Assembly: GCA_040903745.1 (NCBI GenBank)
Contig: JBBDUV010000011.1
Location: 1-60,073 of the forward strand
Source of the DNA: M55B112 sp040903745
GTDB lineage: Bacteria; Bacteroidota; Bacteroidia; Bacteroidales; GCA-2748055
Length of the DNA stretch: 60,073 nt
Reading direction: 5' to 3'
Position 1 is the stretch's first letter, and the number at the start of each line of letters is the position of its first letter. Position numbers and translations under genes: made by a program. This document shows, in pieces, positions 9,630-18,414 of the stretch. Below the pieces are notes generated by a model. It worked only from the letters and a program-made list of their open reading frames with translations, was not told where the DNA came from and searched no databases.

Positions 9630-10175
9630 ATGGAGTTTACAGAAAAACAAAAACATACATTGATGAGTATGGCCGAGTGGTCAATCCAGAATTACCTCAC
9701 AACTGGTAAAAGAGACGAACTACCCGACAAATTTGAGATCGATCCTGTTTTTAAGTCACCCAGGGGAGTATTTGTGTCTGTATACATAAAAAGTGATCTT
9801 CGGGGATGCATCGGGACCTTTTCCGAAAAAGAACCATTATATAATAATATTCAAAAAATGGCAGTTCAGGCTGCAGCGGAGGACAATAGGTTTAAAGCAG
9901 TAAGGGCGCGAGAACTGAATCACCTTCAAATCGAGATATCGGTTCTCTCACCGCGTGAAAAAATTGAGGGACCTGATAATATTGTTATTGGCAAACATGG
10001 AATATATCTGATCAATGGGATAAGGCGGGCAACCCTGCTCCCACAGGTAGCTATTCAAAATAACTATTCGCCTGTTGAGTTTTTGGAAGTTTGTGCCGAG
10101 AGCAAGCTTGGTATGTCGCGGAATAGCTGGAAAGATTCCGAGTTATATGTTTATGAGGCGATCATTATACGGTGA
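9630..10175 (+). CDS. amrA: AmmeMemoRadiSam system protein A (AMMECR1 domain)
   Basis: 181 residues forming one AMMECR1 domain. The family hallmark LRGCIGTF is present near residue 53, with IEISVLSP and GIYLINGIRRATLLPQVA further along. It starts 3 bp after the amrB stop and closes the operon. A weak hairpin (TGAACGCT/AGCGTTCA, 10198-10225) follows the stop. The protein is assumed to be the catalytic or acceptor partner of AmrS, but no reaction is known. Confidence 0.92.
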   Translation: MEFTEKQKHTLMSMAEWSIQNYLTTGKRDELPDKFEIDPVFKSPRGVFVSVYIKSDLRGCIGTFSEKEPLYNNIQKMAVQAAAEDNRFKAVRARELNHLQIEISVLSPREKIEGPDNIVIGKHGIYLINGIRRATLLPQVAIQNNYSPVEFLEVCAESKLGMSRNSWKDSELYVYEAIIIR

Positions 10176-10282
10176 CCTACCTGTATAATAGATTCAATGA
10201 ACGCTGCAGCGCTTTTTAGCGTTCAGGAGAAATAAAAAAAATGCCTGGATGAAAAAAAATCAGAACAATTAGTGAAAAATGC

Positions 10283-10312
10283 TTTGATGTTAAGATTCAT
10301 TTACTATATTTG
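10283..10312 (+). promoter_or_regulatory. Strong Bacteroidota promoter driving a non-coding transcript
   Basis: -33 TTTG (10283-10286), an 18-bp spacer and -7 TATATTTG (10305-10312) match the Bacteroidota sigma-70 consensus exactly. The predicted start is about 10318, which coincides with the first base of a 9-bp hairpin. No ORF follows before a terminator 65-100 nt downstream. Confidence 0.65.
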
Positions 10313-10317
10313 CTTTT

Positions 10318-10416
10318 GTTAGTGTGATAATAATAAGATTTTTACGATACATACTAACCCTAAAACTACCATTTTTATAGGGAAATCCTGCCTTATGCGT
10401 AAGGCAGGATTTTTTT
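10318..10416 (+). ncRNA. Candidate small RNA (~99 nt), unnamed
   Basis: This transcript unit is defined by a consensus promoter (10283-10312) and a terminator. Hairpin 1: GTTAGTGTG (10318-10326) pairs along all nine bases with CATACTAAC (10350-10358), with one G-U. Hairpin 2: CCCTA (10358-10362) with TAGGG (10378-10382). Hairpin 3: a 13-bp stem (10383-10395 with 10400-10412) followed by a T-run, the terminator. No convincing ORF fits. It sits between the convergent amrA and DUF4249 genes. It resembles no RNA family I can name; it could instead be an attenuated leader, but no gene follows on this strand. Confidence 0.6.
10383..10416 (+). terminator. 13-bp stem intrinsic terminator
   Basis: A perfect 13-bp stem (AAATCCTGCCTTA with TAAGGCAGGATTT) around a TGCG tetraloop, followed by T residues to 10416. 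It has A residues on the other side, so it may also serve the DUF4249/TonB operon that ends at 10444 on the minus strand. Confidence 0.85.
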
Positions 10417-10443
10417 AATGCGCCCGGCATGGGCATTTCTTTA

Positions 10444-11307
10444 TTAGAAGGCCGGTATGGATGCAACCACACTAACCCGATCGATGGAATAGGCTGTAAA
10501 AATACCCACTGCCCCATTGCTGATATTGGAATGTACATTTGCCGGAGGACCGCTAAAAAGCGGGTTGTTGCCAAAGATTTCACTTTGCGCATCAACAATG
10601 AAGCTATAGTAGTCTTCGGTCAGACTGTTGATCTCCAGTGTTACTTCATCTCCGGGATTGACGACCTCATTTTCATCTTCGTCATTAAGAAAGCCAACCG
10701 GGATTCCGGATATATAATTGTTATTGATAAATTCATCTGTTTGGACCGTATAATCAGACAGGCGTCTGTTGATCAGTATGCCATTCCGTAACAACTTGTA
10801 ATTGTAGTAATGGAGTCCGGTTGGTTCAGGTGACCAAAGGGCAACCTGGTATCCGGAAAAGAAGGGAGTGATAAACTTTTGCAGGCGGATTGAATCGGCC
10901 ATAGCTATATCCGGCATAGTAGTCTCTGCTTCATACAATTCAGAAATGCCATCTTTATCAATATCAACATCCCTGATCTCGAGGTAGTAGGTGGTTCCCT
11001 CAACACCCCGGAAAGCATCGGGAAAAAGATGAACACCCGGCTGGTTGACCGATTCTTCAAGAAAGACGATAGTATCATCAAAAGAAATAGATACAGTAGC
11101 ATTCTCAACTGCCGGAGGAGGCTCATTGTAGAAATAATCTGTAGTGGTGGTAAGTTTGACCTTGTGACGGATAGAATCGGTTGTGACTGTTCCGGAAACA
11201 ACCAGCCGTGAATAGGTCGAATCAAGCTCTATTTCAATGATCTCTGTACATGAAACAAAAACAGGTAAAATGAATAGAAGCAGCAATATTTTCTTACGGT
11301 ATATCAT
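10444..11307 (-). CDS. DUF4249 lipoprotein, partner of the adjacent TonB receptor
   Basis: 287 residues. A lipoprotein signal peptide ends at a lipobox cysteine (LLFILPVFVSCTEIIEIELD). The DUF4249 features follow: RLVVSGTV, VENATVSISFDD, TYYLEIRD, DEVTLEINSLTEDYYSFI and NISNGAVGIFTAYS near the end. Members sit beside TonB-dependent receptors and are thought to be outer-membrane surface lipoproteins that hand over ligand, like SusD. Its ATG overlaps the receptor stop by one base (TAATG), so the pair is translationally coupled. The ligand is unknown. Confidence 0.9.
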   Translation of the reverse strand: MIYRKKILLLLFILPVFVSCTEIIEIELDSTYSRLVVSGTVTTDSIRHKVKLTTTTDYFYNEPPPAVENATVSISFDDTIVFLEESVNQPGVHLFPDAFRGVEGTTYYLEIRDVDIDKDGISELYEAETTMPDIAMADSIRLQKFITPFFSGYQVALWSPEPTGLHYYNYKLLRNGILINRRLSDYTVQTDEFINNNYISGIPVGFLNDEDENEVVNPGDEVTLEINSLTEDYYSFIVDAQSEIFGNNPLFSGPPANVHSNISNGAVGIFTAYSIDRVSVVASIPAF

Positions 11308-13640
11308 TAAAACCTGAAATTATAAGTGATTGAAGGTATGATGGAAAAGAGATATGTCATCTCCGCGTAAGTTTTATTCGGATCTTCACTGTCCTGGACG
11401 AAGTTCAGTGTCCAGGGATTCTTCCGGGCATAGGCATTGTACACTGAAAAATTCCATTCGCCGTTCCAGGGTTTCCTGCTTCTCTTCTTCTCTTGTATGG
11501 TCAAGGCTATATCCAGCCTGTGGTAATCATCTAATCTGTACTGATTTCTACCTGTGTATAGAGGAATTATGTTACCGTCAATTGTGTACCTTCCTGTTGG
11601 AAGGGTAAAGGGCAATCCCGTGGAATAGATCCAATTGGCCGATAAAGAGATCCTATCTGACAAGTCATAGGTTCCAACAAGTGCCAGATCGTGCGGTTTA
11701 TCATAAGGGGCCGGATATGGATCGCCATTATTTACATCCTCGAAATACCGTATGGTTTTGGAGTATGTGTAGCTAATCCAGCCGGAAAATTTCCTGTCCT
11801 CATATTTCAGGAAGAACTCAGCGCCATAGGATGTAGCAAAACCTGTCCTGATCTCTCCTTCCAGGTATTTATTGAGGATCAGTTGCGCATGTTCTGCGAA
11901 ATCAATTGATCTGTTCATCCTTTTGTAATAGAACTCCAGGGATGATTCCAGCTTGTTCTCCATGAAATTCCTGAAAAAACCGGCAGAGACCTGGTCAGAA
12001 AGCTGGGGTTTGATATTGGGCGAAGCCGGGAACCAAATATCAAGAGGTGTACCGGCACTGCTGTTTGATGCCAGCTGCATGTATTGTATGGTCCTGGAGT
12101 AGCTCAATTTGACAGAATTCCGGTCGTTGAAGGTATAATTCATGGCCAACCGGGGTTCAAGCCCCCTATAGTTATTAAAAAACTCGCCACTTTCATAGTC
12201 GGTTGAGTCAACGACCCGGTAGTTCTCATTATAGCTGTAGGAGGTACCCGGACCTATATTATTGAATTGGGATAATCGGAGACCATACCTTGCTGAAAGC
12301 GATTTACCGAATTGAGACTCACCCGATGCATATACGCCACTTTCGAGAGAGAAATTCGACGCATACGTTGTTGTATCGTTTTCATTCTCTCCTGTCTGGG
12401 TAACAATCTGACCCGGTAAAATATCATGATGGACCGAAGAGGCGCCAAAGCGGAATGTATGTTCCGGCAATGGATAGTATATAAAATCGCCCTTCAGGCC
12501 ATAATCGGTTAGTCTGGAAAACCATGTAAAACGGGGAATTGCATTATCGGGAGTACCCAGATCATAGAGGTACCTGGAATGCACAAAGGTAAAATTACTG
12601 AAGAGCCTTTTTGAAAACAGATGGTTCCACCTGAAAGAGAAGGTGCTGTTACCGAAGTTCATTCCCGCAAAGTCATTTGCAAAAACATCTTTCCCGTTAT
12701 AGGCTGAGAGAAAAAAGCGGTTGTTTTCATTCAATGTGTAATTAACCTTGCCATTCAGGTCGTAAAAATAGAGAGAATTGTCCCTGACTGCAGTATCACT
12801 TGCCAACGGAAGAAAAATATCGGCATACGTCCTTCTTCCTGCCACGAGAAATGATCCTTTACCTTTGAAAAGTGGTCCTTCAAGGGTAAGCCTACTGGAT
12901 ATATTTCCAATTCCACCAGTTCCTGCAATCGCTTTGTTATTCCCGTCCTTCATTCGCACATCCAGCAGTGAAGCCAGCCTTCCCCCTGCTCTGGCCGGGA
13001 TGTCACCTTTATAGAGCTTCACATCCTTGATCGCATCGTTATTGAACACTGAAAAGAAACCGAGAAGGTGGGAGGCATTGTAAACGGTAGCTTCATCGAG
13101 CAGGATCAGGTTCTGATCCGCACCACCCCCTCTGACGCTGAATCCGGAAGATCCCTCGCTGGTAACCTGCACCCCGGGAAGCAATTGAATTGCTTTGATT
13201 ACATCAACTTCACCCATGAGTGCGGGAATTTTTCGGATGGTATTTATCTGCAGTCTTGTTGCGCCCGTTTCCAGGCTGGTAACATTGGAGTTTGAGGCCT
13301 CTGCGGTGACCGTTACCTCTTCAATTTCTTGTGCAGAGGGCATTAATTCGATATCTAATTCTGTACCTACGGTAAAATTAAGGGGTTGGGATACTGAATT
13401 GTATCCGACGTAGGAGTATACCAACGTATAAAAACCGGGGGTTAGAGACACTGAGTAAAAACCGTATTGGTTTGTAATGGTGCCTGACCCTTTCTCTTTG
13501 ATGGCTACGGTGGCACCAATCAGCTCTTCTCCTGTCTGCGCATCACGGACGTACCCACTTAATGTTACCCGTTTTTGTCCTGTTAGTTCAGGAAAAACTA
13601 CCAGAAAAAGCAAAAGAATATATTGCGAATTTTTTGTCAT
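11307..13640 (-). CDS. TonB-dependent outer-membrane receptor
   Basis: About 777 residues from ATG 13640; a longer frame to 13664 adds eight residues before the signal peptide. After the signal comes a carboxypeptidase-D-regulatory-like domain (VTLSGYVRDAQTGEELIGAT), then the plug (VDVIKAIQLLPGVQ; GGGADQNLILLDEATVYN) and a long beta-barrel ending in SIIPSITYNFRF with the terminal aromatic residue. It imports a large ligand powered by TonB. It is coupled to the DUF4249 lipoprotein; there is no SusD-type partner and no anti-sigma gene nearby. Confidence 0.93.
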   Translation of the reverse strand: MTKNSQYILLLFLVVFPELTGQKRVTLSGYVRDAQTGEELIGATVAIKEKGSGTITNQYGFYSVSLTPGFYTLVYSYVGYNSVSQPLNFTVGTELDIELMPSAQEIEEVTVTAEASNSNVTSLETGATRLQINTIRKIPALMGEVDVIKAIQLLPGVQVTSEGSSGFSVRGGGADQNLILLDEATVYNASHLLGFFSVFNNDAIKDVKLYKGDIPARAGGRLASLLDVRMKDGNNKAIAGTGGIGNISSRLTLEGPLFKGKGSFLVAGRRTYADIFLPLASDTAVRDNSLYFYDLNGKVNYTLNENNRFFLSAYNGKDVFANDFAGMNFGNSTFSFRWNHLFSKRLFSNFTFVHSRYLYDLGTPDNAIPRFTWFSRLTDYGLKGDFIYYPLPEHTFRFGASSVHHDILPGQIVTQTGENENDTTTYASNFSLESGVYASGESQFGKSLSARYGLRLSQFNNIGPGTSYSYNENYRVVDSTDYESGEFFNNYRGLEPRLAMNYTFNDRNSVKLSYSRTIQYMQLASNSSAGTPLDIWFPASPNIKPQLSDQVSAGFFRNFMENKLESSLEFYYKRMNRSIDFAEHAQLILNKYLEGEIRTGFATSYGAEFFLKYEDRKFSGWISYTYSKTIRYFEDVNNGDPYPAPYDKPHDLALVGTYDLSDRISLSANWIYSTGLPFTLPTGRYTIDGNIIPLYTGRNQYRLDDYHRLDIALTIQEKKRSRKPWNGEWNFSVYNAYARKNPWTLNFVQDSEDPNKTYAEMTYLFSIIPSITYNFRF

Positions 13641-13786
13641 ATTATTGTTACAAAGATCTAACAATTACTTAAACAAAATGTTTCGCAAAAGTTAATAAAT
13701 ACTATAAAAGAGGAAATACTAAAAGTCAGTGAATATCTCTATGTCACTCCTGACCTGCTCAAAAAAATCACCGGTCCATCCTACAT

Positions 13787-13839
13787 ACGAAATTTGTCAT
13801 CGCGATCAGTTCACGAGCTGTTGAGTCACAAATTTTCGT
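13787..13839. repeat. Intergenic inverted repeat (ACGAAATTTGT / ACAAATTTTCGT)
   Basis: ACGAAATTTGT (13787-13797) faces ACAAATTTTCGT (13828-13839), 11 of 12 complementary, around a 30-nt centre. It lies in the 262 bp between the TonB receptor start and the leuA stop. No T-run follows. It may be a transcript-end structure for leuA or a protein-binding site. Nothing else is seen in this gap. Confidence 0.4.
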
Positions 13840-13902
13840 GTCATCGAACTTTACAGTTTAATACATACGAAAGAACAACATCAGAGTTACTAAAAGTAAA
13901 AG

Positions 13903-15405
13903 TTATGAGACAGTCTGACTCAGGGCATCAATGAAAGCTTCAACTGATGCGGTGATAATATCTGTCGATGCAGAAAATCCATAATATATCTGGCCTTTGG
14001 ATTCGACCTGAACATGCACCTTCCCAAGGTCGTTGCTTCCTCGGTGAATAGCCTGAATAAGGAACTCTTCCAGTCTGACTTTGTTTTTAATTATTTTTTT
14101 TACGGCACTGAAAGCGGCATCAACAGGCCCGTTCCCCTCTGCTGTCTCGGAATAGCATGCTCCCTCCCACTCTATGGTAACAGTGGCTACAGGTATGGAT
14201 CCCTTACCACACAGTACCTGCAGCCTGTGCAACTGCAGATTTCTTTTAACCCCTCGCGAACTCGTATCAACCAGTACTTTCAGGTCATCATCTCCCACCT
14301 CCTTCTTTGCATCTGCCACATTGAGAAATTTATCATAGATGACATCAAGCGCGTCTTTATCAAACGTATATCCCAGTTGCTTCAACCGGTGTTTCAATGC
14401 GGCCCTCCCACTGCGTGCTGTCAGAATAAAAGAAGACTCCTTTATGCCGACCGTTTTGGGATTAATAATCTCATAATTCTCTCTTCTTTTCAATACCCCG
14501 TCCTGGTGAATGCCTGAAGAGTGGGCAAAAGCATTTCTGCCGACGATCGCCTTGTTTGGCTGAACTGGCATGCGCATCAAAGTTGAAACGAGCCTGCTAG
14601 CGTTGTATATTTTCTTAGGATTGATATTTGTTTCCAGGTTCAGGTGCTTGCGGCTTTTCATGATCATCACAACCTCTTCGAGGCTTGTGTTGCCGGCACG
14701 TTCCCCAATTCCGTTAATGGTAACCTCTACCTGGCGTGCACCATTTATAACGCCGGACATAGTATTGGCTGTTGCCATTCCCAGGTCGTTATGGCAGTGG
14801 GTAGAGAGAATCGCTTTATCGATGTTTGGCACATGATCCTTCAGGAATTTTATCTTTTTTCCATACTCTTCCGGCAGTGTGTAACCGGTAGTATCGGGAA
14901 TATTTATCACTGTGGCGCCTGCTTCGATCATCTTTTCCACGACTTTGGCAAGGAATTTATTATCGGTTCTTCCTGCATCTTCAGCATAGAATTCAACATC
15001 TTCGACAAATGTCTTCGCATATTTTACAGCATCAATACCCCTTTGAACAATCTTCTCTGGTGTGCTATTGAGTTTATGGTAAATATGGTAGTAGGAAGTA
15101 CCAATACCAGTGTGGATCCTGGGGCGCTTGGCAAATTTAAGTGCATCGGCAGCAACCTCAATATCTCTCATTACGGCCCTGGTAAGGCCGCAAATAACAG
15201 GCTCGCTTACTGCTTTTGATATCTCAATTACCGAATTAAAATCACCCGGACTTGAAATCGGAAACCCTGCCTCGATTACATCAACACCAAGCGATTCAAG
15301 CATTTTTGCCACTTCAATTTTTTCGATGGTATTAAGCTGACAACCGGGAACTTGTTCACCATCACGCAACGTTGTATCAAATATATACACCCTCTCCTTA
15401 CTCAT
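13903..15405 (-). CDS. leuA: 2-isopropylmalate synthase
   Basis: 500 residues. It condenses 2-ketoisovalerate with acetyl-CoA, the first committed step of leucine synthesis. The TIM-barrel metal/catalytic motif DTTLRDGEQVPGCQL is at the start, with the second HMGL signature around STHCHNDLGMATANT. A C-terminal LeuA dimer/regulatory domain (from about residue 370) suggests leucine feedback control. No other leu genes are adjacent, so citramalate or related synthase activity cannot be fully excluded, but length and domain order fit LeuA. A -7 box lies at 15447-15454. Confidence 0.9.
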   Translation of the reverse strand: MSKERVYIFDTTLRDGEQVPGCQLNTIEKIEVAKMLESLGVDVIEAGFPISSPGDFNSVIEISKAVSEPVICGLTRAVMRDIEVAADALKFAKRPRIHTGIGTSYYHIYHKLNSTPEKIVQRGIDAVKYAKTFVEDVEFYAEDAGRTDNKFLAKVVEKMIEAGATVINIPDTTGYTLPEEYGKKIKFLKDHVPNIDKAILSTHCHNDLGMATANTMSGVINGARQVEVTINGIGERAGNTSLEEVVMIMKSRKHLNLETNINPKKIYNASRLVSTLMRMPVQPNKAIVGRNAFAHSSGIHQDGVLKRRENYEIINPKTVGIKESSFILTARSGRAALKHRLKQLGYTFDKDALDVIYDKFLNVADAKKEVGDDDLKVLVDTSSRGVKRNLQLHRLQVLCGKGSIPVATVTIEWEGACYSETAEGNGPVDAAFSAVKKIIKNKVRLEEFLIQAIHRGSNDLGKVHVQVESKGQIYYGFSASTDIITASVEAFIDALSQTVS

Positions 15406-15446
15406 GATAAATTGATTTTTTATAACTAATTTTCAATGCAATGCTG

Positions 15447-15454
15447 CAAATTTA
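15447..15454 (-). promoter_or_regulatory. -7 box (TAAATTTG) upstream of leuA
   Basis: The minus strand reads TAAATTTG, an exact TAnnTTTG match 42 bp upstream of the leuA ATG. The -33 region is weak. The implied leader is about 35 nt, too short for a typical leucine attenuator or T-box. Confidence 0.45.
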
Positions 15455-15785
15455 TGCTTTAAAACACAATTTCCTTAAAAAAAGCTCTTTTTTTACGGTT
15501 TCAGCTTCATTTAATCCTGGTTGTGGAATCGATCCGTTGGATAGAATCCTTTTTTACCCTGGGTGGAAATATCGCCTGAATCATATACAAATAAAGAAAT
15601 GATAGGGCCAGACAGGGGTTTATATAACCCTTATATTTGTAGTATCTGTTCGCTTCAATCTATGATAGACTCTGTAAAGCCCGGAAGCTGTATCGCCTGC
15701 TGAGATGGTATTCTGAGATAGTTTATTGAACTTTAGCCGCTTCAATCTCGTCGGATCAAATGACCGGAAGCAGGGTTGTATATTT
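15455..15785. other. Intergenic region with a nested inverted repeat
   Basis: No ORF with coding character is seen. TACAAATA (15585-15592) and TATTTGTA (15633-15640) form a perfect 8-bp outer stem enclosing GGGTT/AACCC (15615-15619 with 15625-15629). A plus-strand TATATTTG lies at 15631-15638 but lacks a -33 partner and a downstream gene. The remainder shows nothing recognisable. Confidence 0.4.
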
Positions 15786-16292
15786 TTAATGGAACTGCTT
15801 TTTCAGCGCCTTCACCCAATCAGCAATTCTTGAGTCAGTTTTGGCCGACTGGTTTTCAAGGTCAATGGCCAGTCCCACGAACTGATCCCCCCGTTCTGCC
15901 CTTGATCGCTCATAGGTATATCCATCGGTGCTGGTAAAACCAACTATTTCAGCACCCCGGTCCTCAAGGATCTCTGCCATCAGACCCATCCCGTCCTGAT
16001 AATTCTCAGGATAGCCTTTTTGATCTCCCAATCCGAATATAGCTACTTTCTTTCCTTTCAGGTCCAATTCCTCAATAGCAGGTACAAATTCATCCCAGTA
16101 ATTGGGCAGTTCACCGTCAAACCAGGTGGAGACGCCTAGTATCATCTGATCGTATGAAGAGAATTTTTCTTCAGTGATCTCTTCCGCGTTGACCATTTCA
16201 ACTGCGTCGTCATTAAATTCCTCCTTGATCTTTTCAGCTATTTTTCCCGTTTTTTTTGTATTGAAGCTATAGATTAGTGCTGTTTTTTTCAC
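15786..16292 (-). CDS. Flavodoxin
   Basis: 168 residues. An FMN-binding electron carrier of the long-chain type. The phosphate loop appears as YSFNTKKTGKIAEKI at residues 8-22, and ILGVSTWFDGELPNYWDEF and FGLGDQKGYPENYQDG fit the FMN-stacking loops. It is downstream of the E2-E1 operon with a 58-bp gap and may be co-transcribed, which would place it as a redox partner for oxidoreductases using the same metabolic flux; that link is inference. It is too long for a short-chain flavodoxin and has no fused domain. Confidence 0.9.
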   Translation of the reverse strand: MKKTALIYSFNTKKTGKIAEKIKEEFNDDAVEMVNAEEITEEKFSSYDQMILGVSTWFDGELPNYWDEFVPAIEELDLKGKKVAIFGLGDQKGYPENYQDGMGLMAEILEDRGAEIVGFTSTDGYTYERSRAERGDQFVGLAIDLENQSAKTDSRIADWVKALKKQFH

Positions 16293-16350
16293 GGTCTTTT
16301 ATTTAAAATTAATTTGGTGTTGAATAACACAATTATAGATGTCCAACTCA

Positions 16351-18390
16351 TTAATAATGAATGAGTTGATCCAATGCATTTTGAATCCTGTCCGAATCAG
16401 GTAATATCGCTTTTTCCAAAATACGATTGAAGCCAACCGGGGTAAAGGTTGATCCAACCCGCATTACCGGACCGTCGAGATATTCAAATGCGGATTCGGT
16501 TATCTGTGCTGCCACTTCACCTCCAAATCCACCAAACACCTTATCTTCGTGAACAACAAGAACTTTACCCGTCTTTTTCACACTTGCTAAAATGGTATCG
16601 GCATCGAGGGGACTCAGCGACCGGAGATCGATCACCTCTACAGAAATATCCTTTTCGGCCATTTTTTCAGCGATATCAACACACATAGGTGTAGTATTGC
16701 CATAGGTGATCATTGTCACATCCTCTCCTTCCCTTCTGATCCGGGCTTTCCCAAACGGGACTTCAAAATCGTCAGGCACCGATGTTGCCACCTTGGGAGC
16801 GTTATAGAGCGCCTTCGGTTCGAGGAACAGTGTTATCCCTCTTGAACGTATACTTGTCCGCAACAATCCCGCTGCATCATCTGCATAGCTGGGATAGACA
16901 ACCCTTATTCCGGGAAGCGTGGTCAATGTTCCTTCGATGGTCTGACTGTGATATAGTCCGCCACCGATATATCCTCCCGAAGCAAGTCTGATGGTAATAT
17001 TCGGACTGAATTGTCCGTTGGATCTCCAATAATCGTGTGATGTGTCGACCAACTGTTCCATAGCCGGCCAGAAATAATCTGCAAATTCAGCACCTTCAAC
17101 AACAATCCTGATCTTGTCATTGAATCGGCTCATGCCATTTGCTGTTCCAACAATAAAATCTTCCGCTATCGGTGCATTGAAAACACGTTCCTTGCCAAAC
17201 TCCTTCTGCATACCTTTGGTCACGTTGAAAATACCGCCTTTGTCCTTATAAGCAATATCCTGTCCCCAAATAAATGTATCCGGGTTATGCCTGAATTCAG
17301 ATTTAAGTGTTTCGTTAATCCCTTCGATCAGTTTCTTTTTTTCTCCGTTGTGGTTATGCAGCCCTTCTGGATATTTTTCCGACACATATGGTTCCGGAAG
17401 CACATGATCAAGAATCGATGCGGGATCCGGATCAGGGGCAGCCATGGACGCTTTGTGTGCTTTCTTAACAATCTCCTTCGATTCTGTTTCAATTGCAACG
17501 AGTTCATCTTCTGTAAACCTGTCATACCTTAACAGCAAACGCCTGTATTTTGCAAGCGGGTCATATTCACTGACATAATTCAACTCATAGTCGTCACGAT
17601 AGAGATCATGGCGGTCTGAATTTGAATGAGAATGAATCCTTACACAATTGGCCTGAACAATTACTGGATGCTCATTTTTTTCCACATACTCCCGGGCTTC
17701 ATACATCGTGTTCATGGAATCAAATACATCCTTTCCATTGCAGTGAAATATCTTCAGGTATTTAAATCCGGAAAAATTATCAGCCACCTTCCGGTTGGCC
17801 GTTTGGTCCGTTTTAGGCACAGAGATCCCGTAGCCATTATCCTGGAAAACAAAAATTACTGGAAGGCGCTCATTGGAAGCCCCATTAATTGCCTCATAAA
17901 CATATCCTTCAGAGACAGATGATTCACCCTGACTGCTGATTGAAATACCGGGTACATTGTATTTCTTGAATGCTCTTCCGGCGCCGGTAGCCTGTTGCGC
18001 ATGGTTTCCCGTGCAAGAGGAGGAATTATGTATGTTCCATTCAGGCTTGGCAAAATGGTTGGACATATGTCGTCCGCCCCCTGCCACGTCACTGTCCTTG
18101 GAAATACCATTCAGTATGATCTCTTCTGCCGTGAGACCGGCAGATAGGGCGGTAAGCATGTCCCGGTAATAGGGAAAAAGGTGGTCCTTCTCTTTATCAA
18201 AAACCTGCCCGATTGCTAACTGTATCCCGTCATGTCCTGCATAGGGAGCATGGTACGACCATCCAATTGCCTGTTTCAGGTAATTTGGAGCCCTGTCGTC
18301 CAGCAAACGACCGGTTACCATAAGCCTGAACCATTTGGCCAGTGTCTCTTTTTCTGTTCTCTTTACGTGGAATTTTTTTTCTATGGACAT
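16351..18390 (-). CDS. Fused alpha/beta E1 component of a 2-oxoacid dehydrogenase complex
   Basis: 679 residues joining what are usually two subunits. The alpha half (about 1-320) has YYRDMLTALSAGL, GGGRHMSNHF and the thiamine-diphosphate region SSQGESSVSEG...FQDNGYGIS. The beta half (from about 345) has FIWGQDIAYKDKGG, FNAPIAEDFIVGTANGM, LFLEPKALYN and VIDLRSLSPLD. It decarboxylates a 2-oxoacid (branched-chain or pyruvate) and passes the acyl group to E2, encoded 24 bp upstream. The usual GDG of the ThDP motif is GQG-like here (SSQGES). E3 is not in the window. Confidence 0.9.
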   Translation of the reverse strand: MSIEKKFHVKRTEKETLAKWFRLMVTGRLLDDRAPNYLKQAIGWSYHAPYAGHDGIQLAIGQVFDKEKDHLFPYYRDMLTALSAGLTAEEIILNGISKDSDVAGGGRHMSNHFAKPEWNIHNSSSCTGNHAQQATGAGRAFKKYNVPGISISSQGESSVSEGYVYEAINGASNERLPVIFVFQDNGYGISVPKTDQTANRKVADNFSGFKYLKIFHCNGKDVFDSMNTMYEAREYVEKNEHPVIVQANCVRIHSHSNSDRHDLYRDDYELNYVSEYDPLAKYRRLLLRYDRFTEDELVAIETESKEIVKKAHKASMAAPDPDPASILDHVLPEPYVSEKYPEGLHNHNGEKKKLIEGINETLKSEFRHNPDTFIWGQDIAYKDKGGIFNVTKGMQKEFGKERVFNAPIAEDFIVGTANGMSRFNDKIRIVVEGAEFADYFWPAMEQLVDTSHDYWRSNGQFSPNITIRLASGGYIGGGLYHSQTIEGTLTTLPGIRVVYPSYADDAAGLLRTSIRSRGITLFLEPKALYNAPKVATSVPDDFEVPFGKARIRREGEDVTMITYGNTTPMCVDIAEKMAEKDISVEVIDLRSLSPLDADTILASVKKTGKVLVVHEDKVFGGFGGEVAAQITESAFEYLDGPVMRVGSTFTPVGFNRILEKAILPDSDRIQNALDQLIHY

Positions 18391-18414
18391 ATTAAAATGG
18401 ATTGTAAGTATTGG

